DNA from: a virus
Reading direction: 5' to 3' (one strand)
Length of the DNA stretch: 33,597 nt
Virus record (IMG/VR): IMGVR_UViG_3300038701_001546
Span: 1-33,597 of that record
Shown here: in pieces, positions 13,290-20,070 of the stretch
Layout of the letters: the number at the start of each line of letters is the position of its first letter
Numbering within the stretch: position 1 is the first letter of the stretch
The notes under the pieces: generated by a model
Told to the model about the DNA's origin: nothing
The model's input: only the letters and a program-made list of their open reading frames with translations
Database searches by the model: none
Made by a program: the position numbers and the translations under genes

Positions 13290-15667
13290 CATCGGCCGAA
13301 CTACTCAACCACATCGACCCGTCAACCCTCGACTACCAAGAATGGGTCAACGTCGGTATGGCACTCCACCACGAAGGCGCGACCGCCGAAGAGTGGGACG
13401 CATGGAGCCAGCGGGACACGAAGAGGTACAAACCCGGCGACTGTGCTCGCAAGTGGTCCAGCTTTCACGGTTCGTCGAAACCGGTCACGGGCGGTACGCT
13501 CGTCGAACTGGCAAAGCGCAGCGGGTGGAAGCCTGAGCGCCGGCAGACAGGCCCAGGCCGCGCGCTCGACTGGGGGGACACGATTGGCGGGGACGATTAT
13601 CAGGTAGTCGACACGGCGTGGGTGGAGGATTCCGAGGTACACGCCATTGAGAACACTCCCGACTGGCGACAGCTACAGATGTACCTTGAAGCGCTGTTCG
13701 AGGCGTCTGACCACGTGGGCTACGTCTGCGAGGCGTGGCAGCAGGATGAACGGTGGCTACCCAAGAAGGGGATCTGGACCCGCACGGCCGGCGAACTCAT
13801 TGCCGAACTCTCGAAGTACAAGGACATCGGCGAGGCGATGGGCGACCACAACCCTGATGTCGGGGCATGGATTCGTTTCAATCCGCTCGATGGGCAAGGC
13901 ATCAAGGACGCGAACGTCACGGGCTTCCGATACGCGCTTATCGAGTCCGACACGCTCAGCGTCGAGAAACAGGCGTCTGTCTACGCCGAGCTCGAACTAC
14001 CGATAGCCGCGCTCGTTCACTCGGGCGGGAAGTCATTACACGCCATCGTCCGCATCGGCGCAACCTCGAAGGAGGAGTACCGCGAGCGCGTCAACTTCCT
14101 GCACAAAGTCTGCGAATCGAATGGGCTTGCCATCGACACGCAGAACAAGAACCCTTCTCGACTGTCCCGAATGCCTGGCGTCACGCGCAATGGGCAGCAG
14201 CAGGCTCTTGTTGGGCTGAGTCAAGGTAAGGCCAGCTTCGAGGAGTGGCGCGAGTGGATAGAAGAACTGAATGACAGCCTCCCTGACATTGAATGCTTGG
14301 CAGATATATGGGAGGATCTCCCCCCGCTTGCTCCTCCGTTGATTGATGGCGTACTTAGGATGGGGCATAAAATGCTTCTCGCTGGACCGTCGAAGGCAGG
14401 GAAGTCCTATCTCCTGCTTCAACTTGCTATGGCTATCGCCGAGGGGCGCGAGTGGCTCAATTGGCAATGCACCCAAGGGAAAGTGCTCTATGTGAATCTT
14501 GAGCTTGACCGCCCATCGTGTCTGCATCGTCTGAAATCGCTGTATCATGCGAAGAGATGGGAGCCTGCTAACAGGGGGAGTATCGACATTTGGAACTTGC
14601 GTGGCAAGGCGCTCCCCTTAGACAAGCTAGCCCCGAAACTGATACGACGAGTAAAGAGCAGCAACCTTTCCGCCGTCATCATTGACCCGACCTACAAGGT
14701 CATCACGGGCGACGAGAACGCCGCCGACAAGATGGCATTCTTCTGCAACCAGTTCGATAGGATCTGCGATGAGTTGGGCGCATCCGTCATCTACTGTCAC
14801 CACCATAGCAAGGGCAATCAAGGCCAGAAGGCTTCCCGCGACCGCTCGTCAGGGTCGGGTGTGTTTGCTCGCGATCCGGACGCTATCATAGATATCATCG
14901 AGTTAAACCTTGAGCAGTCACACAAGGCCGTGCTCGACAATCGCTACGTCTGCCCGGTCGTCAGCCGCTTCATGGACGAGCACAAATCGGGCTGGCAGTC
15001 AGCCATCGGCCAAGACGACGCCATCGTAGCGGCGAAGTTCATCGAAGCAGCACGCGCCATGCTCGACGACAAGCACAAGAAGGATCTTCAACAAAGGATA
15101 GATGAGGCTCGCTATCATATCTTGAAGTTTAGCGGCTGGCGGCTCGAAGGCACGCTCCGGGAGTTCGCTCCGTTCGACGCCTGCAATATGCTGTTCACGT
15201 ACCCCATACACGTCGCCGATACGGACCAGATATTAGCATCGGCCAAGGCAGACGGCGAGGAGACACCCGCCGAGACAGCCATGCGAAAGAAGCGCGAAGC
15301 AGGCCACACGAAGCAGAGTCAGCGAGAGGAACTCATCGCCGCGCATGAAGACCTTGACGACGGTAGCGGCGTCATGGTGGGCGACATGGCCGACGCGATA
15401 GGGGTCACGGTGCGGACCCTCAAGGGGCGTATAGCAAAGACGAAGATGCTCGTTGTCGATGACGCCGGCGTAGTCCGCAACAAGCAGCAGGCAGAACAGC
15501 ACGTCATAGATGAGGCGGTATCAGCCGCGAAGGACTTGCACGGGGCGGTCTCTCTGCTGGCAGTAGCCGAAGCGCTGGAACTCAGCGAGCAGGGTGCCCG
15601 AAAGAAGATACAGCGCGATGGCCGCTATGCCATCAAAGACCGGCATGTGGTGCCAAAGGAGGACTGA
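13286..15667 (+). CDS. Bifunctional primase-helicase (PriCT, primase-polymerase-like, RepA-like AAA ATPase)
   Basis: A 793-residue replication protein. An N-terminal PriCT-type domain (about 1-80: WVNVGMALHHEG, WDAWSQRD, YKPGDCARKW) is followed by a primase-polymerase-like core. The core shows FRYALIESD (about 214-222), the HSGGKSLHAIVRIG block (245-258) and NKNPSRLSRMPGV (288-299). The helicase half has Walker A GPSKAGKS (367-374), Walker B AVIIDPTYK near 464 and VIYCHHHSKG with SSGSGVFARDPDAI as sensor elements. The C-terminal 150 residues hold two HTH-like segments (ADAIGVTVRTLKGRI; AEALELSEQGARKKI). It probably primes and unwinds phage DNA. It sits between the accessory block and the resolvase, in ATGA overlaps. 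Confidence 0.88.
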   Translation: MTSAELLNHIDPSTLDYQEWVNVGMALHHEGATAEEWDAWSQRDTKRYKPGDCARKWSSFHGSSKPVTGGTLVELAKRSGWKPERRQTGPGRALDWGDTIGGDDYQVVDTAWVEDSEVHAIENTPDWRQLQMYLEALFEASDHVGYVCEAWQQDERWLPKKGIWTRTAGELIAELSKYKDIGEAMGDHNPDVGAWIRFNPLDGQGIKDANVTGFRYALIESDTLSVEKQASVYAELELPIAALVHSGGKSLHAIVRIGATSKEEYRERVNFLHKVCESNGLAIDTQNKNPSRLSRMPGVTRNGQQQALVGLSQGKASFEEWREWIEELNDSLPDIECLADIWEDLPPLAPPLIDGVLRMGHKMLLAGPSKAGKSYLLLQLAMAIAEGREWLNWQCTQGKVLYVNLELDRPSCLHRLKSLYHAKRWEPANRGSIDIWNLRGKALPLDKLAPKLIRRVKSSNLSAVIIDPTYKVITGDENAADKMAFFCNQFDRICDELGASVIYCHHHSKGNQGQKASRDRSSGSGVFARDPDAIIDIIELNLEQSHKAVLDNRYVCPVVSRFMDEHKSGWQSAIGQDDAIVAAKFIEAARAMLDDKHKKDLQQRIDEARYHILKFSGWRLEGTLREFAPFDACNMLFTYPIHVADTDQILASAKADGEETPAETAMRKKREAGHTKQSQREELIAAHEDLDDGSGVMVGDMADAIGVTVRTLKGRIAKTKMLVVDDAGVVRNKQQAEQHVIDEAVSAAKDLHGAVSLLAVAEALELSEQGARKKIQRDGRYAIKDRHVVPKED

Positions 15668-16065
15668 TGAGTTTCACCAAGATACAGACCTTTACCGTAA
15701 TCGAGTGCTGCAACTGTGGGATTGCGTTCGGCGTGTCCGACGAATTCGACCAGAGGAAGCGCGAAGACCACAGCTCTTTCTATTGCCCTGCTGGACACAG
15801 CCAACACTACACCGCCAAGAGCGAGAGCGAGAAATTGAAAGAGGAACTTGATTGGGAGCGAAAGAGGCGAGAACGGGCTGAGCAAGCTGCGACCCATGAG
15901 TCGCAGCGCCGACAGAACGCCGAACGCCGTCGAGCCGCTGCAAAGGGACAGGTCACGCGCATTAAGAACCGCATAAGCAAGGGTGTCTGCCCGTGTTGCA
16001 ATCGCACGTTCCAGAATCTCGGCAGGCACATGGCTTCACAGCATCCCGAGTACACCAAGGACTGA
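15667..16065 (+). CDS. Double zinc-finger protein with coiled coil
   Basis: A 132-residue protein. The N-terminal zinc ribbon uses Cys14/Cys17 and Cys40/His44 (ECCNCG, YCPAGH). A long charged coiled coil spans about 52-95. A C2H2 finger closes it: Cys108-x2-Cys111-x9-His121-x4-His126. Proteins of this build sit beside resolvases in several phages and may bind branched or single-stranded DNA. The start overlaps the primase stop by one base (TGATG), and the end overlaps the RusA start. Confidence 0.75.
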   Translation: MSFTKIQTFTVIECCNCGIAFGVSDEFDQRKREDHSSFYCPAGHSQHYTAKSESEKLKEELDWERKRRERAEQAATHESQRRQNAERRRAAAKGQVTRIKNRISKGVCPCCNRTFQNLGRHMASQHPEYTKD

Positions 16066-16448
16066 TGAAATTCTTCCTCCCCATGCACCCGCCGCGCGTC
16101 ACGAAGCAGACCCAAGGGCGCCGCAAGTACAAGACCGATACACTGCGCGAAGCTGAGCAGAAGTTCCGCGCGCATCTCGCACCGCATCGGCCGTCAGCCC
16201 CTCTCGATGGTCCCGTGCGGCTGGTGGTCAAATGGATCTGGTACACGAAGGATAAGCGAAAGTGGGGCACGTATAAGACCACGCGGCCCGATACCGACAA
16301 CCTGCAGAAGATGTTCAAGGACACGATGCAGAAGTGCGGCTACTTCAAAGACGATGCCCGGGTCGCGTCCGAGACTGTTGAGAAGTTCTGGGACGGGACG
16401 CCGGGCATCTGGGTGTACGTTGAGGCTATCGACGAGGATGATAGTTAG
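16065..16448 (+). CDS. RusA-like Holliday junction resolvase
   Basis: A 127-residue endonuclease of the RusA family, which cuts four-way junctions during phage recombination and packaging. Family hallmarks are the conserved acidic block RPDTDNLQKMFKDTM (75-89, with Asp76 and Asp78) and YFKDDARV (93-100, with Asp96 and Asp97), plus the basic N-terminal PPRVTKQTQGRRK. It is normal length. It ends the rightward early transcript and converges with the leftward operon, overlapping it by 4 bp. Confidence 0.88.
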   Translation: MKFFLPMHPPRVTKQTQGRRKYKTDTLREAEQKFRAHLAPHRPSAPLDGPVRLVVKWIWYTKDKRKWGTYKTTRPDTDNLQKMFKDTMQKCGYFKDDARVASETVEKFWDGTPGIWVYVEAIDEDDS

Positions 16449-16822
16449 CCAGTGGTAATGATGTATGCTCCACGGATCTCATATTCGCCGGAAAGAATCG
16501 AATCTATCACGTGCTCAGGAATCCCTTGCTCCGCAAGCCTCAGTACGGCTTCCACCTCGCCCTTTAATCCTTGCGCCAGCATGTGCTTTATTGCGTCTGG
16601 ATTAAGCCACATGGGACAGCATACATAAAAATCCTCGGTGGCGCTGTCTTCACTACTTCCATTGGGCGACAGCAGCCGGAGCGCCGACTGAATAGCGCAT
16701 ACCTCGTCGGCCGTCAGTGTTCCTTCTCGAGTGTTGCCATGGTCGGCGTTCTCGCTGAGTAGATATCGGAGGACTCGCGCGGAGTGGTCATCAGCATTTT
16801 TGTTTTGCAGTGGTTCATTCAT
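16445..16822 (-). CDS. Hypothetical protein, last gene of leftward operon
   Basis: A 125-residue acidic protein with GAGGAGG upstream of its ATG. It has helical segments (LTADEVCAIQSALRLL; GLKGEVEAVLRLAEQGIPEH) around a central CCPMWLN segment and a strand-rich end. No family recognised. It overlaps the upstream RHH gene by 8 bp and the resolvase by 4 bp on the opposite strand, so the two transcripts converge here. Confidence 0.6.
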   Translation of the reverse strand: MNEPLQNKNADDHSARVLRYLLSENADHGNTREGTLTADEVCAIQSALRLLSPNGSSEDSATEDFYVCCPMWLNPDAIKHMLAQGLKGEVEAVLRLAEQGIPEHVIDSILSGEYEIRGAYIITTG

Positions 16823-17003
16823 GATCTGCCTCCTCGATGTCCGGCGTTGCCGGGTCGTTAACCTTGCACTCCGCGTGGTACTCGCGCAGCAGTCCGGCGA
16901 TGATAGCCGACACGCTGCGCCCCTCGATGCTGCTCTGCCAGTTTAGCCAAGCGTGCATCTTGGCCGGGATGTTCGCCACGGCGCGGATCTTCTTCTCAGG
17001 CAT
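16815..17003 (-). CDS. Ribbon-helix-helix DNA-binding protein
   Basis: A 62-residue protein with AAGGAGA 5 bp before the ATG. IRAVANIPAKMHAWLNWQ (6-23) and SVSAIIAGLLREYHAE (30-45) fit the strand-helix-helix of a CopG/Arc-type dimeric repressor. The acidic tail is short. In the leftward operon it could regulate its own promoter, for example through the inverted repeat at the start of the transcript, but that is inference. Confidence 0.7.
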   Translation of the reverse strand: MPEKKIRAVANIPAKMHAWLNWQSSIEGRSVSAIIAGLLREYHAECKVNDPATPDIEEADHE

Positions 17004-17184
17004 GGGGTTCTCCTTCCATCAGGTCAACGCTCACCGCCTCGCCGTCACTGTCGAACTCGCGAACGTCGAAGCAGGTAGCCGTGCTCTCGGGGTCCAGCAT
17101 CATGCTCTGAGCGATTCGAGCAGCCTGCTCGGGGGTCTCGGCGTCGATGTCGATGCTCCATTCTACGTGGTAGGTAGTCATCAT
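16996..17184 (-). CDS. Hypothetical protein of small phage/plasmid family
   Basis: A 62-residue protein. The ATG pair at 17184 has AAAGGA 6 bp upstream; a longer form from 17208 lacks this. TYHVEWSIDIDAETPEQAAR is typical of a small beta-alpha-beta protein seen on phages and plasmids (VEWxIDxDAxxPEEAA, then STATxFDV). It overlaps the RHH gene by 8 bp. Function unknown. Confidence 0.65.
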   Translation of the reverse strand: MMTTYHVEWSIDIDAETPEQAARIAQSMMLDPESTATCFDVREFDSDGEAVSVDLMEGEPHA

Positions 17185-17214
17185 AGTATCCTTTCTCGGT
17201 GCGCCCAATGCGCC

Positions 17215-17250
17215 CGCTCAGGGGCTCGGCCGAAGCCAAGCCCGAGAGCG
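17215..17250 (-). other. Imperfect 16-bp hairpin with CGAA tetraloop
   Basis: Between the second and third leftward genes, CGCTCAGGGGCTCGGC and GCCAAGCCCGAGAGCG pair around a CGAA loop with three mismatches. It lacks a U-tract, so it is more likely an RNA stability or processing site than a terminator. Confidence 0.45.
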
Positions 17251-17256
17251 GAGGCA

Positions 17257-17688
17257 CTAGGCATCTGCAATGCTGCGAAACTCGTCACGGGTCATCGGCC
17301 GCGAGGAACGCTCGAAGCTATTGCCGTCGGTTCGGTAGCCAGAGAAGCGCGGACGGCCGGTATCGGCCTCGTGGTCGTATGGCTCGCCCATCATGAAGCC
17401 TGAGCGGGTGTATTCCAACGGTGGCAGGACACATAGCGCGTCATCGTACTCCTGCTCGGTGATTTCCGACCATGTGATCGGGGTGCGCTGTTCTTCGCCG
17501 CGTTGACGCTGCCATGCTTCGAGACTGACACGAACGGCGTTCTTGTACTCGGGGCTTGATGCGCGAAGTTCTGCCTCGTCCAGCCCGCCGTGCAGGGTCA
17601 ATCCTGTATCGGGGTCGATGAGGTCGACCGCATAGGGCTGGCCGGGGACGATGTAAGCCTCGGTGATAGTGTTAAGGTTGGTGCTCAT
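17257..17688 (-). CDS. Hypothetical protein, DUF1419-like (tentative)
   Basis: A 143-residue protein beginning after GGAGGTGGGAG. It has a strand-rich N-terminus (AYIVPGQPYAVDLIDPDTG), a central acidic helix (TWSEITEQEYDDALCVLPP) and the segment SGFMMGEPYDHEADTGRPRF followed by FERSSRPMTRDEF. The order of ALCVLPPLEY, GFMMGEP and a final RPMTRDEF recalls DUF1419-type proteins of plasmids and phages. The family call is tentative. It overlaps the upstream gene by 4 bp. Confidence 0.6.
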   Translation of the reverse strand: MSTNLNTITEAYIVPGQPYAVDLIDPDTGLTLHGGLDEAELRASSPEYKNAVRVSLEAWQRQRGEEQRTPITWSEITEQEYDDALCVLPPLEYTRSGFMMGEPYDHEADTGRPRFSGYRTDGNSFERSSRPMTRDEFRSIADA

Positions 17689-18266
17689 GCTCCCACCTCC
17701 CCGAGCAGATCGGCGACGGTGCATTCCTTCTCGCCGATGTCTACGCTCGCGCCGGTGCGCTGGTCGATGATGGCGACGATACAGAGATTATCTTGGTCGC
17801 ACTCGTTGGTGGAGAGATTAAGCGCCTCTTGCCAGTCCATGCCGGTCTGCTCGTCGTCGAAGCGCTGGCCGTTGTCCTCGTAGTAGCCGATGATTCGGAA
17901 GCTGGGGGCGGCGGGCGGCTGGGTGTCGAGGGCGGCGCGGGCAGTTTCGCGAGGGCAGAAGCCCGGCCCGTGGTCGCAGGGTTCATCAGCGATGCACCGC
18001 AACGCTTCCCGCATCGCCTCAATCTCGGCGGCGGGGTCGGACATGCCCGCGCAGGCGTTGACGCAATCCACGATGCGACGGGCGTGGGCAATTGCCTCTG
18101 CTTCGCCATCGTCAACTTGATGCCCGAACACCTGCGCAATCGCTGTGGTGATGTCCTTGCCGCACTCATAGATATAGATGTCCCTAGCCCATGAGGGTTT
18201 TTGCAGTTTCCACGGCGTCGCCGTGTGCTGGGGTGGGGTTTCGGGTATACTCGTCTTGTGACTCAT
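17685..18266 (-). CDS. Hypothetical protein, first gene of leftward operon
   Basis: A 193-residue protein starting after AGAGGAGA. HTATPWK (15-21), EAIAHARRIVDCVNACAGM (about 57-75) and a helical EIEAMREALRCIADEPCDHG resemble a common phage family with an N-terminal TPW motif and a central A-x-A-RRIVxCVNACAG helix. A second half (FRIIGYYEDNGQRFDDEQ) adds a beta-rich domain. It is transcribed from the near-consensus promoter at 18362-18390. Biochemical role unknown. Confidence 0.65.
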   Translation of the reverse strand: MSHKTSIPETPPQHTATPWKLQKPSWARDIYIYECGKDITTAIAQVFGHQVDDGEAEAIAHARRIVDCVNACAGMSDPAAEIEAMREALRCIADEPCDHGPGFCPRETARAALDTQPPAAPSFRIIGYYEDNGQRFDDEQTGMDWQEALNLSTNECDQDNLCIVAIIDQRTGASVDIGEKECTVADLLGEVGA

Positions 18267-18291
18267 GGCAGGTCTCCTCTGCTGGGTCTCA

Positions 18292-18322
18292 GGCCCGCTT
18301 CGGTCTCATCACCGGGCGGGCC
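18292..18322 (-). other. 7-bp inverted repeat in leader
   Basis: GGCCCGC (18292-18298) and GCGGGCC (18316-18322) can pair across a 17-base loop within the leftward leader, close to the ribosome site. It could hide or expose the start of the first gene. No known riboswitch class was recognised. Confidence 0.4.
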
Positions 18323-18331
18323 GCTTCAATT

Positions 18332-18358
18332 TGTAGATGGGCGCTTGCCTCATCTACA
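18332..18358 (-). promoter_or_regulatory. Perfect inverted repeat at leftward transcript start (operator or leader hairpin)
   Basis: TGTAGATG (18332-18339) and CATCTACA (18351-18358) form a perfect 8-bp inverted repeat with an 11-bp spacer, beginning just downstream of the expected start of the leftward transcript. It may be an operator for an operon regulator, such as the RHH protein, or a 5' RNA hairpin. Confidence 0.55.
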
Positions 18359-18361
18359 GAC

Positions 18362-18390
18362 ACTATAGCACAAAGTAGACTTGGTGTCAA
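18362..18390 (-). promoter_or_regulatory. Near-consensus sigma70 promoter for leftward operon
   Basis: On the minus strand TTGACA (18385-18390) and TATAGT (18362-18367) are separated by exactly 17 bp. Only one base differs from the consensus pair. It drives the five leftward genes and is likely strong in the host unless repressed. CTACTT appears both just before and inside the spacer, as in a tandem operator. Confidence 0.8.
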
Positions 18391-18661
18391 GTAGAAATAT
18401 GCACTAATTTTGAGGGGTACTAAGTCTAGCAGTGATAGCAGTATCCGAACTCGTGAAACTTTGAAACTAAACCAGTTTTTACCCGGAAAGTTTCAAGGTT
18501 TCAAAGGTGCTCGGCTCGGAGGTCGGTAGAGGGTAGGTTTTAAAGGTTAGTTTCACTCTAAGTATCGAGAAATAAAGGGGTTACGAGGGTTTGAAACCGT
18601 GAAACTAAACGCGCTTTTTCGGGTTAGTTTCAAAGTACTAGACGCATGGTACTTAGTAGAC

Positions 18662-18696
18662 AGTCAGAAGTTGTTTGGTTTCAGGTACTTCTGACT
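18662..18696. repeat. Perfect 10-bp inverted repeat
   Basis: AGTCAGAAGT (18662-18671) and ACTTCTGACT (18687-18696) flank a 15-base loop containing one GTTTCA. It lies in the middle of the array and could be a cruciform or a second-factor site. Confidence 0.7.
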
Positions 18697-18720
18697 TTGA
18701 AACTTTGAAACTTTCTCGCG

Positions 18721-18737
18721 TCCCTACTACGTAGGGA
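18721..18737. repeat. 7-bp inverted repeat TCCCTAC-TAC-GTAGGGA
   Basis: A compact palindrome-like hairpin with a 3-base loop, at the right side of the motif array. It could be a protein site or a transcript hairpin; there is no U-tract. Confidence 0.55.
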
Positions 18738-18776
18738 TGACTCAAGTTTGTTTCACTCTCTCACGTGTGAAAGTCG

Positions 18777-18827
18777 GTGAGGGCGAAGCCCCCCTCACTC
18801 TCCCCCGCTGACCGCTTCGCTAGCGGG
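18777..18827. other. Two adjacent GC hairpins
   Basis: GTGAGGG/CCCTCAC (18777-18783 with 18792-18798) and CCCGCT/AGCGGG (18804-18809 with 18822-18827) can form successive stems. Neither has a T-run, so intrinsic termination is doubtful; they may insulate the array from the late promoter. Confidence 0.4.
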
Positions 18828-18900
18828 TAGAGAGTTCCCGACGTTCACAAGCTCCAAGAGTACCCCAGCCCCAGAGATTAAAACCCTTGAGGACGAAATA

Positions 18901-18959
18901 TCAGGCGTCTAACAATCTCAGGCGTAGGGGTTGACAGGGTAGGCGAGGTCGGAGATAAT
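18901..18959 (+). promoter_or_regulatory. Rightward late-region promoter with upstream direct repeats
   Basis: TTGACA (18931-18936) and GATAAT (18954-18959) are 17 bp apart. TCAGGCGT is repeated at 18901-18908 and 18918-18925, right upstream of the -35, as would suit an activator. It points at the terminase/lysis genes. Confidence 0.65.
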
Positions 18960-19003
18960 CCCGACTCGGCAGGTAAGGATTAAACATGACCGAGTAGGTC
19001 GGG
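18960..19003 (+). other. Inverted repeat spanning the late transcript start, with a three-codon ORF
   Basis: CCCGACTCGG and CCGA-gtag-GTCGGG pair as a 10-bp stem with a 4-base bulge around a 20-base loop. The loop holds AAGGAT and an ATG that opens the mini-ORF MTE, ending at TAG in the stem. Because the start point is near 18966, the outer stem would act as a DNA operator rather than RNA. Confidence 0.35.
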
Positions 19004-19015
19004 ATTGAGGATGGC

Positions 19016-19297
19016 TTGGCAGGTCCGTTGAAAAGAATTACTCCGATTCGACGGGCAATCGTGCGGCTGCGCGTTTTAGGACTGTCAGCCTCGGCAATCG
19101 CCCGAGAACTCGGCCTCACCTCGATCACCGTCGAGCGAGCGCTACAGCGGCCCGAGGTCGTGGCACACCTGGCATACCTCCTCGACCGGCTCGACGACGA
19201 AGTCATCAACGCTCTCGTCTACAGCTCCATCGCTGACGGTGTAGGAGCGCAGAAGCCCGGTAAACGGCGATATCGAAAGCGTCGACTCACAGAATGA
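19016..19297 (+). CDS. HTH protein, small-terminase-like
   Basis: A 93-residue basic protein starting at a TTG with GAGG just upstream; no ATG is available. RAIVRLRVLGLSASAIAREL and GLTSITVERALQRPEVVAHL (about 13-53) are an HTH like those of small terminase subunits and phBC6A51-type proteins. It resembles the HTH of the protein at 20071-20532, so the two look paralogous. A basic tail (KPGKRRYRKRR) follows. It may recognise packaging sites or be a regulator of the late genes. Confidence 0.6.
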   Translation: MAGPLKRITPIRRAIVRLRVLGLSASAIARELGLTSITVERALQRPEVVAHLAYLLDRLDDEVINALVYSSIADGVGAQKPGKRRYRKRRLTE

Positions 19298-19329
19298 CTC
19301 ACACTTTCGGAGCTTCGGAGCCGTAACCC

Positions 19330-19398
19330 CTTGCGCGCCAGTGGTAGAGCACCTGATTCTTGACCAGATGACCGAGGGTCGAAGCTGCGCGATGCAAG
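19330..19398 (+). other. Degenerate tRNA-like sequence
   Basis: CTTGC at 19330 pairs with GCAAG at 19394. Between them are AGTGGTAGAGCA (D-loop-like), an anticodon arm with loop TTCTTGA (anticodon CTT, Lys-like) and GGTCGAAG in the T-loop position. The D-stem does not pair, the anticodon stem has mismatches and the total is short at 69 bases. A decayed or chimeric tRNA fits best; it is unlikely to be functional. Confidence 0.3.
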
Positions 19399-19423
19399 CA
19401 CCGCAGCGATCTCCTGATGTAGC

Positions 19424-19607
19424 TTCGAAGGGTTTCGAAGGTGTGGATCGGTGTGGCTTCGAAGGCAGAGAGGACGAGCGAAGGCCGGCGAGGGAGCGAA
19501 GGAGTAAGGGCAAGGTACCCAGGGGGACGGGGGAGCCGCCAGCCTGAGAGGTAGGGAGACCCCCGCTCAAAAAACGATTTTGAAAATCCGCCTGACGTTC
19601 CTTCGAA
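19424..19607 (+). repeat. Repeated TTCGAA sites
   Basis: TTCGAA occurs at 19424, 19434, 19458 and 19602. The first two are 10 bp apart, one helical turn, as TTCGAAGG. They are close to both small-terminase-like genes and are candidate packaging or regulatory sites. Confidence 0.45.
19576..19588 (+). repeat. Short palindrome GATTTT-G-AAAATC
   Basis: A 13-base near-perfect inverted repeat about 28 bp upstream of the -35 candidate at 19616. It may bind a dimeric regulator. Confidence 0.4.
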
Positions 19608-19615
19608 ATTTCCTG

Positions 19616-19644
19616 TTGACATTCCCTGTGGATTCTGCGAGACT
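19616..19644 (+). promoter_or_regulatory. Possible second late promoter
   Basis: A perfect TTGACA -35 (19616-19621) precedes GAGACT (19639-19644) at 17 bp. The -10 is poor, so an activator would be needed. It lies upstream of the gene at 19681. Confidence 0.35.
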
Positions 19645-19680
19645 TTGCTCAACGACGGCAGCAACCCGGAGATTTCGCAC

Positions 19681-20064
19681 ATGGCCCGCAAGAAGTCCAC
19701 CTCGACGACTGACGAAACTTCGACCACGCCTGACGCCCCCGTCGATAAAGGCAACGCGCAGAACCTACCCGAGCCTGACGCGACTCCCCCGGTGCTCGAC
19801 GACCTCGACGACAGCGAATCCCGCCGGTTGGACGAGATCGAGCAGCGTTTGAGTGACGTGGAATCCCGGCTGATCGCGTTGACGGCTCCTGTGGCAGCCC
19901 CCGCGGCGAAGTCATCCCCGACGTACCACGGCCGCATCAACGACGCCGCCGAAGTGCCGGGCGAGTATAAATCCCCCGAGGGTGGTGTCTTGCTTGAGCG
20001 CGTGAACGCCGCGTTGAACGCCGACCCGAGCCTCGTCATCCCCGGCATCGTCCGTAAGGGGTAG
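19681..20064 (+). CDS. Hypothetical acidic protein before small terminase
   Basis: A 127-residue protein starting at an ATG with CGGAGA upstream. After a basic MARKKSTSTT start it is acidic and Pro/Asp-rich (about 20-45), with a coiled-coil-like SRRLDEIEQRLSDVESRLIA (47-66), a Pro/Ala linker and a C-terminal helix. No family recognised. It could be a partner in DNA packaging, judged only by position beside the small terminase. Confidence 0.55.
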   Translation: MARKKSTSTTDETSTTPDAPVDKGNAQNLPEPDATPPVLDDLDDSESRRLDEIEQRLSDVESRLIALTAPVAAPAAKSSPTYHGRINDAAEVPGEYKSPEGGVLLERVNAALNADPSLVIPGIVRKG

Positions 20065-20070
20065 CGCATC

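Larger units (their letters stand above)
18454..18755. repeat. Array of twelve TGAAAC/GTTTCA motifs
   Basis: TGAAAC occurs at 18454, 18462, 18592, 18600, 18698 and 18706; its complement GTTTCA occurs at 18490, 18498, 18550, 18627, 18678 and 18750. Four pairs are exactly 8 bp apart. Flanking bases are often AAG or CTA, so longer units such as TTTGAAACTTTGAAAC appear. The density and spacing are those of an iteron or multi-operator array recognised by a cooperative DNA-binding protein. Its partner is unknown. Confidence 0.8.
18391..19015. other. Non-coding structured interval: possible origin or control region
   Basis: No convincing gene lies between the leftward promoter and the late-region HTH gene. 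The interval holds the TGAAAC/GTTTCA array, four inverted repeats, and a late-type promoter with repeats upstream. The AT-leaning array contrasts with GC-rich flanks. An origin of replication is possible, but no initiator gene with matching sites was identified. Confidence 0.5.
19298..19680 (+). other. Non-coding interval before late genes
   Basis: This stretch holds a tRNA-like sequence, four TTCGAA sites, a short palindrome and a weak promoter. The only ORF over 60 codons (GTG at 19341) is a low-complexity product of the repeats and is not credible. A packaging site is possible because it lies between two small-terminase-like genes. Confidence 0.5.

Noticed and set aside
18454-18755. CRISPR array in the TGAAAC region
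   Set aside because: Motifs are only 6-8 bp, occur in both orientations and have irregular intervals beyond the 8-bp pairs.
19341-19547. GTG-initiated ORF of 68 codons in the gap after 19297
   Set aside because: Its sequence is generated by TTCGAAGG repeats and Arg/Glu-rich low complexity; no ribosome site.
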